64,000 bases of DNA from Desulfovibrio sp. X2 (GCF_000422205.1 NZ_ATHV01000022.1:140777-204776), one strand, 5' to 3'; positions 45,607 through 54,166 are shown, counted from the first letter of the stretch. The notes: a model not told the origin generated them from the letters alone. A program made the numbers and translations.

Positions 45607-46677
45607 ATGGACTACCAGTTCCTCCATCAGATCCAGAGCGCCTTCTTCGGCAACAACGTCACGCCGAACATGATGGCCATGCTCGGTACGGTCCTGATGG
45701 CCATGTTCCTGGCCATGGTCGCCGGCTGGCTGCTGAACCGCTGGCTCGACCGGCGACGCGGGACGATTCCCCTGAACTGGATCGTCGGCAGGGCGCGCAT
45801 CCAGGAACTCATCCAGAGCGCCTTCGACCAGCGGGCCCGCTTCGACATGCTCCTCGAACACAACGCGGCGCGCAGCCGCTTCATCCCCTGCGAACTCATC
45901 GAGATCGGCGCGGAGACGCTGGCCGTCGAGCTTTCCGCGAGCGTCCGCCTGTCCCAGGAATGGCTCGGCCGCCGCGCCGACGTCTTCTTCAAGGTCAAGA
46001 CCCGCGACATGCCGCAGCCGCAGTATTTCGGCTTCACCTCCGAGATCGTGGCCATCGGCCTCTCGGAGCACGGCAACAGCCTGGCGACCATGGAATTCCC
46101 CGAGAAGGTCGAGGCCCGCCAGAAGCGCTCCCACCTGCGCATCGAGCCCCCGAGCGGACTCGTGCACGGCCTGCTCCTGTGGCCGGAACCCGAGGCTTCC
46201 GGCGCCTCGGCGGCCTCGGACATGCGCGGCTGGGGAGAGCCTGTCGTCACCTACTCCCCTCCCCACGCCTCCGGCGACGGCAACGGGGAAGGCGCCCCGG
46301 CCGCGCACGACGTCCGCATGGTCAACATCTCCGGCGGCGGCCTGCGCTTCGAGATTCCGCCCGCAGCCATGGAGAGCCGTCGGCCGACCTCCTTCACCCT
46401 CGGAGAACGCTTCGTCCTCTGCCTCGATCTCTACGATCCGAGGGACAAGGACATAAAGCGCTCGATCCTGCGGGCCAAGGTGCGCAACATCTACGACGGC
46501 AAGGCCGAACACGGCCTCGAGGTCGGGCTGGAATTCCTGGCCGAGGGCCGCAAGGATGCGGAGGCGCCGGACATCGTGCACTGGCACGGGCTTGCGGGAG
46601 ACTCGGGGGTCGAAGCCATTGACAATTGGGTCTTCAGGCGTCATTTGGAAATGCATCGGGAAAAGGGAATCGCCTGA
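45607..46677 (+). CDS. membrane-anchored PilZ domain protein
   Basis: 356-residue protein with one N-terminal membrane segment (about residues 21-44, MMAMLGTVLMAMFLAMVAGW). A YcgR-N-like beta domain follows, then a C-terminal PilZ domain with EARQKRSHLRIEP (RxxxR) and VRMVNISGGGLRFEIP (NxSxxG). It should bind c-di-GMP at the membrane, perhaps as a flagellar brake or envelope regulator. It stands between mnmG and the CorC-like gene on the same strand. Confidence 0.86.
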   Translation: MDYQFLHQIQSAFFGNNVTPNMMAMLGTVLMAMFLAMVAGWLLNRWLDRRRGTIPLNWIVGRARIQELIQSAFDQRARFDMLLEHNAARSRFIPCELIEIGAETLAVELSASVRLSQEWLGRRADVFFKVKTRDMPQPQYFGFTSEIVAIGLSEHGNSLATMEFPEKVEARQKRSHLRIEPPSGLVHGLLLWPEPEASGASAASDMRGWGEPVVTYSPPHASGDGNGEGAPAAHDVRMVNISGGGLRFEIPPAAMESRRPTSFTLGERFVLCLDLYDPRDKDIKRSILRAKVRNIYDGKAEHGLEVGLEFLAEGRKDAEAPDIVHWHGLAGDSGVEAIDNWVFRRHLEMHREKGIA

Positions 46678-46712
46678 CCCTCCAACCCGCAACCGCAACA
46701 AAGGAGTTTCGT

Positions 46713-47549
46713 TTGGACGACAGTAGTCCTCAAGAAGGCGGTTTCTGGTCCAGTCTCGTCGGTCTCTTCAAGAACAAGAACGGCCACACCCTCGAAGACG
46801 CGATCCGCGAAGCCCTCCGCGACGGTGAACTCACGAGCGAAGACGTCCCCATGCTGCTGGGCGTCCTCCGCCTGCAACGGCTCTACGTCCATGAACTCAT
46901 GGTCCCGCGCACGGACATCGTCTGCTGCGACGTGGAAGCCGGAATCGAGGAAGTCTGCCGTCTGATCGTCGAGGAAGGACATACCCGCATCCCCATTTTT
47001 CAGGGCGACAAGGACAGCATCATCGGCATCATCCACTCCAAGGACATGCTCGGCGCCATGCTCGCGCCACCCGACGCCCGGCCTGGCGTCAGGGACATCA
47101 TGCTGCCCCCCCTCTTCATCCCCGAGAACAAGAACGTGCGCGACATGCTGCACGAGTTCCTCAAGCGCCGCCAGCACCTGGCCATCGCCGTGGACGAGTA
47201 CGGCGGCACCTCGGGCCTGATCACCCTCGAGGACGTCATCGAGGAGATCGTCGGCGACATCGAGGACGAGCACGACATCGACGAGCCCGACGAGATCCAG
47301 GCCCTGCCCGACGGCAGCCATCTGGTCAGCGGCCGTCTGGAGCTCGAGGAGCTGAACGAACTTCTGAACACCGCCTTCACCTCCGAGCAGGTCGAGACCA
47401 TCGGCGGCTATCTGTGCGAGATCTCCGGCCGCGTGCCCAGGCAGGGCGAGGAGTTCACGCTGGAGGGACTGCATTTCCTGGTCAAGGAAGCGGACAAGAA
47501 GCAGATTCGCTGGATCCACGTCAAGTCGGACGCTCCCTCCGCCACCTGA
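46713..47549 (+). CDS. CBS/CorC_HlyC-domain protein
   Basis: Cytoplasmic protein of the CorC (YbeX) type, 278 residues: LMVPRTDIVCCDVEAGIEEV and HTRIPIFQGDKDSIIGIIHS (first CBS), LHEFLKRRQHLAIAVDEYGG with TSGLITLEDVIEEIVGDIED (second CBS), and a C-terminal transporter-associated domain LEELNELLNTAF. Linked in other bacteria to metal homeostasis or ribosome function. The start is TTG 46713 with AAGGAG six bases upstream. As in many proteobacteria it directly precedes lnt. Confidence 0.93.
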   Translation: MDDSSPQEGGFWSSLVGLFKNKNGHTLEDAIREALRDGELTSEDVPMLLGVLRLQRLYVHELMVPRTDIVCCDVEAGIEEVCRLIVEEGHTRIPIFQGDKDSIIGIIHSKDMLGAMLAPPDARPGVRDIMLPPLFIPENKNVRDMLHEFLKRRQHLAIAVDEYGGTSGLITLEDVIEEIVGDIEDEHDIDEPDEIQALPDGSHLVSGRLELEELNELLNTAFTSEQVETIGGYLCEISGRVPRQGEEFTLEGLHFLVKEADKKQIRWIHVKSDAPSAT

Positions 47550-47553
47550 TCCC

Positions 47554-49083
47554 GTGCTGCTCCTCTGGACCCTCGCCATCGCCCTGGGCGCGTGGATCGG
47601 CCACGCCAATCTGTGGCTGCACGTCCCTGCCGCCTCGCTGCTCGTGCCTGCGGGCCTCGCGGCGCTCGCCCTGCGCGCGAAGAGCCCCGGCCAGGCCTTC
47701 CGCCAAGGCTTCCTGGCCGCGACGCTGGCCTATTCCGGCTGCCTCTACTGGATCGCCCTGCCCGTGCACGACTACGGGAACCTGCCCTGGCTCCTGGCCG
47801 CTCCCTGTCCCGTGCTCCTGGCCATGTACCTGGCGCTCTACGCGGGCCTCTTCTGCGCCCTCCTGCGCAGGTTCTGCGCCGACTACTCGCCCTGGCTCCT
47901 GGCCCCTGCGGCAGGCGCCATGTGGGCCGGGCTCGAGTACCTGCGGGGCTGGCTCTTCACCGGCTTCCCGTGGCTGACCACGGCCTCGGCCTTCTCCCCC
48001 TGGACGGCCATGATCCAGGCCGCGAGCGTCGTGGGCGCGCTCGGGCTCGGACTGCTGCTGGCCACGGCCGCGGTCTGGCTGCTGGGCCCCTCGCGCATGA
48101 CGCTCCGCCATCGCGCCGCGGGCGTCGCGCTGCTGGCGGCGCTGCTCGGCTTCGGGCTACACCGCCTGCACACGCCGCTGCCCTCGACGGCCCAAGGTGA
48201 CGGCCCCGTCCTCGTCGGGCTGGCCCAGGGCAGCATCGACCAGAGCATCAAATGGGACAAGGCCTACCAGGGCGGCACGGTGGACCGCTACCTCACCCTG
48301 AGCGGGGACCTGGAGAAGGACGGCGAGAAGCCCCTCCTCGTGGTCTGGCCCGAGACGGCACTCCCCTTCTACTACCAGGACCCCAACGAACTCGGCAGAC
48401 GCGTGCGCGAGTTCGTGCGCTCCTCGGGCACGACGGTGCTCACCGGTTCCCCGGCCTACACCCTGGACGTGCGCACGAACACCTACAAGCTCTACAACCG
48501 CGCCTACCTGATCACCGGCCAGGCCCTGGACGAGCAGTACTACGACAAGCAGCACCTGGTGCCCTTCGGCGAGTACGTGCCCTTCGGCGACTGGCTGCCG
48601 CTCGGCAAGCTCGTGGAGAGCATGGGCGACTTCGTGCCCGGCACGAACGTCTCGCCTTTGCGCCTGGGCAAGGTTGCGGCAGGCATGCTCATCTGTTATG
48701 AAGCGATCTATTCGAATTTGGCGCAGCATCGCGTGTCGGCGGGGGCCAACATCCTGGTGAACATCAGCAACGACGCCTGGTTCGGCATTTCCAGCGCCCC
48801 CCTGCAACATCTCGATCTCTCGCTGCTTCGGGCCGTGGAGCAGGGCCGGTCCATGGTGCGCAGCACCAACACCGGAGTGTCCGCGTTCATAGACCCTTAC
48901 GGAAGGGTCCTGGAGCGCACCCCCCTCTTCCACACGGCCGCGCGGGCGCGGGTGCTCGAGTTGCGGAACGAGACGACGGTCTACCATCGCTTCTTCCGCC
49001 TCGTCCACGTGCTGATCTACGCCATGGCCCTGCTGCCCATCGCGGTCGGGCTTGCGGCGAGGCGGCGCCTGGCCCGGGACTAG
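47554..49083 (+). CDS. lnt: apolipoprotein N-acyltransferase
   Basis: Inner-membrane enzyme that adds the third acyl chain to lipoproteins. 509 residues: about six N-terminal membrane segments, then a periplasmic nitrilase-like domain with catalytic Glu267 (VVWPETALPFYY), Lys332 (YDKQHLVPFGEYVPF) and Cys381 (GMLICYEAIYSNLAQ), and a last membrane segment VLIYAMALLPIAVGLA. The start is GTG 47554, four bases after the CorC-like gene. Substrate lipoproteins are implied by the lipobox protein in this window. Confidence 0.96.
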   Translation: MLLLWTLAIALGAWIGHANLWLHVPAASLLVPAGLAALALRAKSPGQAFRQGFLAATLAYSGCLYWIALPVHDYGNLPWLLAAPCPVLLAMYLALYAGLFCALLRRFCADYSPWLLAPAAGAMWAGLEYLRGWLFTGFPWLTTASAFSPWTAMIQAASVVGALGLGLLLATAAVWLLGPSRMTLRHRAAGVALLAALLGFGLHRLHTPLPSTAQGDGPVLVGLAQGSIDQSIKWDKAYQGGTVDRYLTLSGDLEKDGEKPLLVVWPETALPFYYQDPNELGRRVREFVRSSGTTVLTGSPAYTLDVRTNTYKLYNRAYLITGQALDEQYYDKQHLVPFGEYVPFGDWLPLGKLVESMGDFVPGTNVSPLRLGKVAAGMLICYEAIYSNLAQHRVSAGANILVNISNDAWFGISSAPLQHLDLSLLRAVEQGRSMVRSTNTGVSAFIDPYGRVLERTPLFHTAARARVLELRNETTVYHRFFRLVHVLIYAMALLPIAVGLAARRRLARD

Positions 49084-49115
49084 ACGACAGACAGATACAA
49101 GGATACGCAGTTCCC

Positions 49116-50220
49116 ATGTTGCAATACGCCGATCTCAAGACGGAAAGTCTGCCTCTTCTCGAGAAATTCGACTCGCTCTGGAGGCGTCTTTGACCCCTCC
49201 GCAATCACCAATCGCCTGCACGAGATAGAGACCGAGCTTTCACGCCCCGGCGCCTGGGACAACCCGGATGCGCTCAGGCCCGCCCTCAAGGAGAAAAGTC
49301 GCCTCGAGGACACGGCCGGACGCCTGGAGAAGCTCAGGAAGGTCAAGGGAGACGTGGAGGACTGGCTCGGCCTGGCCATCGAGGACCAGAGCGCAGAGGT
49401 CCTGGAGACGCTGAACGAGTTGATCGGGCAGCTGAACGGCCTGATCGAGGCGACCGAACTCGCTGAGCTGCTCTCGCGTCCCGAGGACAAGAGCGCGGCC
49501 ATCCTGGAGATCCATCCCGGCGCGGGCGGCACCGAGGCCCAGGACTGGGCCGAGATGCTCCTGCGCATGTACCGTCGCTGGGCCGAGCGCAAGGAGTTCA
49601 CCGTCGAGTTCCTCGACTATCTCGAGGGCGAGGAGGCGGGGCTCAAGAGCGTGACCGTGCAGATCACCGGCCCCTACGCCTACGGCTTCCTCAAGGGCGA
49701 GGCCGGAATCCACCGCCTGATCCGAATCTCGCCCTTCGACGCCTCGGGCCGTCGCCACACCTCCTTCGCCTCGGTGGACGTCTATCCCGACGCGGACGAC
49801 GACATCGAGATCGAGATCAAGGAGGAGGACGTGCGCGTGGACACTTATCGCGCGAGCGGCGCGGGCGGCCAGCACGTGAACAAGACGAGCTCGGCCGTGC
49901 GCCTGACGCACATGCCCTCCGGCATCGTGGTGCAGTGCCAGAACGAGAAGTCCCAGATCCGCAACAAGGAGACGGCCTACAAGATCCTGCGCGCCAGGCT
50001 CTACGAGGCCGAGATGCGCAAAAGGCAGGCCGAGCGCCAGGCCCAGTACGAGACCAAGGACGCCATCGCCTGGGGCAGCCAGATCCGCACCTACACCCTA
50101 CAGCCCTACCGGCTGGTCAAGGACCACCGCACCGGGACGGAGATCGGCAACGTGGACGCAGTGCTCGACGGCGAACTGGATCAGCTCATCCGCAACTACC
50201 TCCTGCAGTTCCATGGCTGA
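49116..50220 (+). CDS. prfB: peptide chain release factor 2, programmed +1 frameshift
   Basis: RF2 recognises UGA and UAA. Frame 0 runs from ATG 49116 for 25 codons (begins MLQYADLKTESLPLLEKFD) to CTT followed by TGA at 49191-49193. Slipping +1 gives GAC at 49192 and continues DPSAITNRLHEIETELSRPG to 50220, for 367 residues in all, the family length. The tripeptide anticodon SPF (RISPFDASGRRHTSF) and GGQ (SGAGGQHVNKTSSAVRL, about residue 250) are present. CTT TGA C with GGAGG just upstream is the classical RF2 autoregulatory frameshift. The end overlaps the GGDEF gene by 8 nt. Confidence 0.95.
49181..49194 (+). promoter_or_regulatory. prfB +1 frameshift signal
   Basis: GGAGG (49180-49184) acts as an internal Shine-Dalgarno-like stimulator a few bases before the slippery CTT (49188-49190) and TGA C (49191-49194). 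Low RF2 slows termination at this UGA and favours the +1 slip, so synthesis is self-regulated. Confidence 0.9.
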
Positions 50221-51064
50221 TTTCGAACTGCTGGCGGACGAAGGGCACACCCTGGCCCGGGAGCTCGAGCGGCTGCGCGAGCAGATAAAGCTCAGCGGGA
50301 GCGTGGAGGAGAATTCGAGCAAGAACGTGCTCGCCATCCTCCGCCTCTGCCCCGGCCTCATCCTGGACGACTGGCAGAGCCTCTCGACCAGCTTCAATCT
50401 TGCCGAATGGCTCGCCATGCCGCTTCAGGGCGACCTCTACCCGCAGATCCTGCATCTGCAGCAGCGCATGAGCAACCTGGCCCATCTCTCGGACCACGAC
50501 GCGCTGACCGGGCTGTCCAACCGACGTGCCTTCGAACGGGCCCTGGACCTGGAGATAGAGCGCAGCCGCAGGACGCACAGCTCCATCTCCCTGGTCGTCT
50601 TCGACATCGACGATTTCAAGAGGATCAACGACACCTACGGTCATCCGGCGGGCGACAAAGTCCTGGTGGCCCTGTCCAGCGTGCTGGAGCACGAGAAGCG
50701 CCGCTACGACATGGCCGCGCGCACGGGCGGGGAGGAGTTCTCCCTCGTGCTCACGGGCGCCGGGCTCCTGCGCGCCCAGTCCATGGTCGAACGTGTCCTC
50801 GAGAGCGTGCGGAACCTGCGCATCGAGCACAACGGAAACGTCATCGGGCTGACCTGTTCCGCGGGCATCGCCAGCTACAAGGGCCGGGTGGACATGACGC
50901 TCGCCGGCTTCGTCGAGCTCGCGGACAACGCCCTGTACGAGGCCAAGCGGACCGGCAAGAACCGGTACGTCAGCGCGCCCATTCCGGACATGGCTGCGCC
51001 CCTGCCCGAATCCACCCTGGTCCATTCCAGCGAAAAGAAATTCCTCTTCACCGGAATCAAATGA
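50213..51064 (+). CDS. GGDEF-domain diguanylate cyclase
   Basis: Soluble protein of 283 residues. The N-terminal 95 residues are helical without a recognised sensor; the C-terminal GGDEF domain has DHDALTGLSNRRAFERAL, FDIDDFKRINDTYGHPAGD and the active-site loop RTGGEEFSLVL, so it should make c-di-GMP from GTP. The inhibitory I-site RxxD (RRYD) sits exactly five residues before GGEEF, indicating product inhibition. It overlaps the prfB end and shares ATGA with the MinD-like gene. Three PilZ proteins in the window are possible readers. Confidence 0.92.
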   Translation: MADFELLADEGHTLARELERLREQIKLSGSVEENSSKNVLAILRLCPGLILDDWQSLSTSFNLAEWLAMPLQGDLYPQILHLQQRMSNLAHLSDHDALTGLSNRRAFERALDLEIERSRRTHSSISLVVFDIDDFKRINDTYGHPAGDKVLVALSSVLEHEKRRYDMAARTGGEEFSLVLTGAGLLRAQSMVERVLESVRNLRIEHNGNVIGLTCSAGIASYKGRVDMTLAGFVELADNALYEAKRTGKNRYVSAPIPDMAAPLPESTLVHSSEKKFLFTGIK

Positions 51065-51903
51065 GAGGCGCCACGACGATGAATTCCAACAAGACCCTGT
51101 CGATCTCGATCATGAGCGGCAAAGGCGGCGTGGACAAGACCAATATATCCCTTTCCCTCGGCTACGCCCTGCACGCAGAGGGCAAGGGCGTGCTGCTGCT
51201 CGACTGTGACCTGGGCCTGGCCAACCTCGACGTCCTGCTCGGCCTCTCCCCGGACAAGAACCTGCAGGACCTGCTGCGGCCGGAAGTCAACTCCGGCGAC
51301 GTGGTCGTGAACATCGAGCCGGGCGGCCTCGACTTCCTGCCCGCGGCCTCGGGCGTGCCCGAGCTCGTGGAGATGGACGAGGACATGCAGGATCTCCTCT
51401 TCAAGAAACTGGTGCAGCTCATCGGCGGCTACGACTTCCTGATCCTGGACCTCGGAGCGGGCATCAACAAGACGGTGCTTTCCTTCGCGGCCATGACGCA
51501 GATCAGGGTGGTGGTGGTCACGCCGGAACCGACCTCGCTCACGGACAGCTACGCGCTGATGAAGGTGCTGCACCAGCACCACGACATCGACGACTTCCTG
51601 GTCCTGGTCAACCAGGCCACGCCGGCCGAGGCCAAGCAGACCTTCGAGCGTCTCTCCGCGGCCTGCAAGAAGTTCCTGGGCATCACCATCCGGAGCCTGG
51701 GCTCGGTGCGCTCGGACAAGAGCGTGCTCGAGGCCGTGCGGCGGCAGACGCCGCTCATGAAGTACGCGCCCGATTCCGAGGCGGCCAAGGACGTCTCCGG
51801 CCTTGCCGCGAAGCTCGAGCGCTTCCGTTCGGACAATCAGAAGCTCATCGCCGCAACGCCCCCGCTCAAGAACTTTCCCGAGTTGGGCGCACCTGGGGCT
51901 TGA
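51061..51903 (+). CDS. MinD/ParA (FlhG-like) ATPase with altered Walker A
   Basis: 280 residues of the deviant-Walker-A ATPase class, closest by eye to FlhG/MinD antiactivators. SIMSGKGGVDKTNISLSL carries Asp where GKGGVGKT has Gly (codon GAC at 51133-51135). Other landmarks are intact: LLLDCDLGLANLDVLLGL, DFLILDLGAGINKTVLSF and VVVTPEPTSLTDSYALMK. There is no clear C-terminal amphipathic helix. The ATG at 51061 overlaps the GGDEF stop (ATGA); ATG 51079 with GAGAGG upstream is an alternative. Possibly involved in flagellar placement, with changed ATP handling. Confidence 0.88.
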   Translation: MRGATTMNSNKTLSISIMSGKGGVDKTNISLSLGYALHAEGKGVLLLDCDLGLANLDVLLGLSPDKNLQDLLRPEVNSGDVVVNIEPGGLDFLPAASGVPELVEMDEDMQDLLFKKLVQLIGGYDFLILDLGAGINKTVLSFAAMTQIRVVVVTPEPTSLTDSYALMKVLHQHHDIDDFLVLVNQATPAEAKQTFERLSAACKKFLGITIRSLGSVRSDKSVLEAVRRQTPLMKYAPDSEAAKDVSGLAAKLERFRSDNQKLIAATPPLKNFPELGAPGA

Positions 51904-52017
51904 CGACGAAGCGGTCTTTTGGGCACTCTCGCAACCGCTGGAAGCTCAGGAGTTTTTCCTCCTTCCGGCCCCGTCCGGTTACGTCGCGGACGGGATACAA
52001 CCTCCTGAGGTAGGACC

Positions 52018-52293
52018 ATGAACAAGAGCGAACTGATCAAGAAGCTGGCGGAGAAGAAAGAACTGCATATCGACGAAGCCTCCATCATCGTCAACGCCTT
52101 CATCGACTCCATCAAGGATTCGCTGATCGCCGGGGATCGTGTCGAGATTCGTGGATTCGGCAGCTTCAAGGTCAAGGATTACCAGGGATACACCGGCCGC
52201 AACCCCAAGACCGGCGCGCTGGTCGACGTCCATCCCAAACGCCTGCCCTTCTTCCGCCCCGGCAAGGAACTCAAGGAATACTTGAACAAGTGA
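52018..52293 (+). CDS. HU/IHF-family DNA-binding protein
   Basis: Histone-like DNA-bending protein, 91 residues: MNKSELIKKLAEKKELHIDE, DRVEIRGFGSFKVKDYQGYT and the DNA-gripping arm GRNPKTGALVDVHPKRLPFF. The arm and length suggest an IHF-beta-like member, though HU cannot be excluded. CTGAGGTAGGACC precedes the ATG. Its TGA stop overlaps by one base the ATG of the selenoprotein gene (TGATG). Confidence 0.94.
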   Translation: MNKSELIKKLAEKKELHIDEASIIVNAFIDSIKDSLIAGDRVEIRGFGSFKVKDYQGYTGRNPKTGALVDVHPKRLPFFRPGKELKEYLNK

Positions 52294-53159
52294 TGGGGCG
52301 GCTGGCGCGATTATTCCTGTTTGCAACGCTGCTTCTCGCCGCCTTCGCGACTCCCGGGCGCGCCGAGCCCGTCCTGACCGTGCTCTACACGGGCAAGACG
52401 TTCGGGAAATACGAACCGTGCCCCTCCTGAGGCCATACCACCATCGGTGGACTGGCCCGGCGGGTCAGTTTTTTCAGGCAAGAAGAGGACAAGTGCGACG
52501 GCCGGCTGCTGAAGCTGGCGGGCACCTGGGAGTTCATTGACGAGGACGGCAGGGCTCCCGATCCCACGACCCTCGCCCGGCTGGGCAAGGTCTACGCGGG
52601 GCTCGGGTATACCGCTGGCCTTCTGGCGGACGCGGAGCGCAAGGCGCTGACGGCGGCCGGGGTCGCAATCCCCCCCGCCTTCACGAGCCCGCAGAAGATC
52701 GAGACGCGACTGCTGAAGACCACGGACGGCACGGTCGGCCTCGTGCTCCTGCCGGAAGTGACGACGCCTTCGCCCACGGCCGCGCAGTTCGACGCGGCCG
52801 CAGCCGCGGCCAAGGAGCTCAGGGGCAAGGCGAAACTGGTCATCGGACTGTCGCCATGGGACGTGGATGCGGAGCAGGTGCTCCTTTCCCGCCCGGACAA
52901 CGCCTTCGACATCTTCGTCGGCAGCGGCCGGGGCCGGGGCATCGTCGGAATGTTCACGGCCTTCGACAAGACCCTGTGGGTCAGGCCCTACGCCGAGGGA
53001 AAGGCGGTGGGGAGCATCGAGGTCCTGGCCTGGCCGGACAGGAGCCCCGATTTCAAATGGAAGCAAGACGCCAACGTGCGCTTCACGGTCGTGCCCCTGA
53101 AGGACGATCTGCCGGACGATCCCGATACGGCCGCCGTGCTCACGGGCGTCGTGAAATAA
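52293..53159 (+). CDS. UshA-like selenoprotein with in-frame UGA (Sec46)
   Basis: One frame from ATG 52293 to TAA 53159 is broken only by TGA 52428-52430 (codon 46). The first 45 codons give a signal peptide (MGRLARLFLFATLLLAAFAT, cleavage after GRA), then VLTVLYTGKTFGKYEPCPS. After UGA it reads GHTTIGGLARRVSFFRQEE and continues 242 residues, with GLVLLPEV and FDIFVGSGRGRGIVG. Cys43-Pro-Ser-Sec46 is a CxxU redox motif, and the UGA is followed directly by a SECIS-like hairpin. The GGLARR motif recalls UshA/SoxB-type proteins, and I recall an UshA-like (seleno)protein family; the metallophosphatase DxH motif is not visible. Likely a periplasmic redox or thiol protein. Alternative: a pseudogene with a nonsense mutation, disfavoured by the hairpin and intact frame. 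Confidence 0.87.
52431..52457 (+). promoter_or_regulatory. bacterial SECIS element candidate
   Basis: Immediately 3' of the UGA: GGCCA (52431-52435) pairs with TGGCC (52453-52457), and CCACC (52438-52442) pairs with GGTGG (52446-52450), leaving small internal bulges (TA and AC) and a 3-nt apex ATC. Position, within-ORF location and a bulged U in the stem fit SelB-recognised SECIS hairpins. Not verified by folding software. Confidence 0.75.
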
Positions 53160-53182
53160 CAACCCGCGCAAAGGAGTCAGCC

Positions 53183-54061
53183 ATGCAATTCCAAGGCGCC
53201 TATACCGCCCTCGTCACGCCGTTCAGGAACGGCGCCGTCGACGAAGAGGCCTACCGCGCGCTCATCGAGTGGCAGATCGAACAGGGTATCCACGGCGTGG
53301 TTCCCTGCGGCACCACCGGCGAGTCGGCCACCCTGTCCCACGAAGAGCACATGCGTGTTATCAGCATCTGCGTGGAGCAGGTCAAAGGCCGCGTGCCGGT
53401 CATCGCGGGCGCGGGCTCCAACAACACCCGCGAGGCCATCGAGCTGACCCGCTTCGCCAAGGAGGCCAAGGCCGACGCGGCGCTGCACATCACCCCCTAC
53501 TACAACAAGCCCACGCCCGCAGGGCTGGTGGCCCATTTCAAGGCCATCGCCGCGGAAGTGAGCATGCCCTTCGTCGTCTACAACGTGCCGGGCCGCACGG
53601 CTTCCAACGTGCTGCCCTCCACCCTTGCGGCCATCCGCAAGGCCGTGCCCGAGGTCATCGGCGTCAAGGAGGCCACGGCCAACCTGACCCAGATCTCCGA
53701 CGTGCGCGAGTGCTGCGGCGACGACTTCATGATCCTTTCGGGCGACGACTTCACGGTCCTGCCGACCCTGGCCATCGGCGGCTGCGGCGTCATCTCCGTG
53801 ACCTCGAACATCGTTCCCTCCCTGATGGCCCAGCTCTGCGACGCCTTCTTCAAGGGCGACATCGCCAAGGCCCAGGAGCTGCACTTCCGCCTCTCGCCGC
53901 TGAACCGGGCCATGTTCATCGAGACCAACCCCATCCCGGTCAAGACGGCGCTCGCGATGATGGGCCGCATCGGTCCGGAGCTGCGCCTGCCCCTGGTCCC
54001 GCTCACCCCCGAGCACGAGAAGTCGCTGCGCGACACCCTGACCACGGCCGGTCTGCTCTAG
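53183..54061 (+). CDS. dapA: 4-hydroxy-tetrahydrodipicolinate synthase
   Basis: Condenses pyruvate with aspartate semialdehyde in lysine and peptidoglycan precursor synthesis. 292-residue TIM barrel: GAYTALVTPFRNGAVDEEAY, GVVPCGTTGESATLSHEEH, ITPYYNKPTPAGL (Tyr107), VVYNVPGRTASNV (Tyr133) and VIGVKEATANLTQI (Schiff-base Lys162). AAAGGAGTCAGCC precedes the ATG at 53183, 23 nt after the selenoprotein stop. It ends the plus-strand run at a clear terminator. Confidence 0.97.
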   Translation: MQFQGAYTALVTPFRNGAVDEEAYRALIEWQIEQGIHGVVPCGTTGESATLSHEEHMRVISICVEQVKGRVPVIAGAGSNNTREAIELTRFAKEAKADAALHITPYYNKPTPAGLVAHFKAIAAEVSMPFVVYNVPGRTASNVLPSTLAAIRKAVPEVIGVKEATANLTQISDVRECCGDDFMILSGDDFTVLPTLAIGGCGVISVTSNIVPSLMAQLCDAFFKGDIAKAQELHFRLSPLNRAMFIETNPIPVKTALAMMGRIGPELRLPLVPLTPEHEKSLRDTLTTAGLL

Positions 54062-54084
54062 CCTCCCCTGCCCCGCGTGTGACG

Positions 54085-54118
54085 AAGGCCGGACGGCGCA
54101 TGCCGCCCGGCCTTTTTT
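54085..54118 (+). terminator. dapA intrinsic terminator
   Basis: AAGGCCGG (54085-54092) pairs with CCGGCCTT (54107-54114), with an inner CGGC/GCCG stem, followed by TTTTTT. It lies 24 nt after the dapA stop. Confidence 0.92.
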
Positions 54119-54166
54119 CGCGTTCGCCGGGGGCACGCTTTCCTTCCGCCAGCCGTTCAACGACGC

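Noticed and set aside
52428..52430. Simple nonsense mutation (pseudogene) reading of the TGA
   Set aside because: There is a single interruption, it sits at a Cys-type position of a CxxC/CxxU motif, the rest of the frame is intact, and a SECIS-like hairpin follows immediately.
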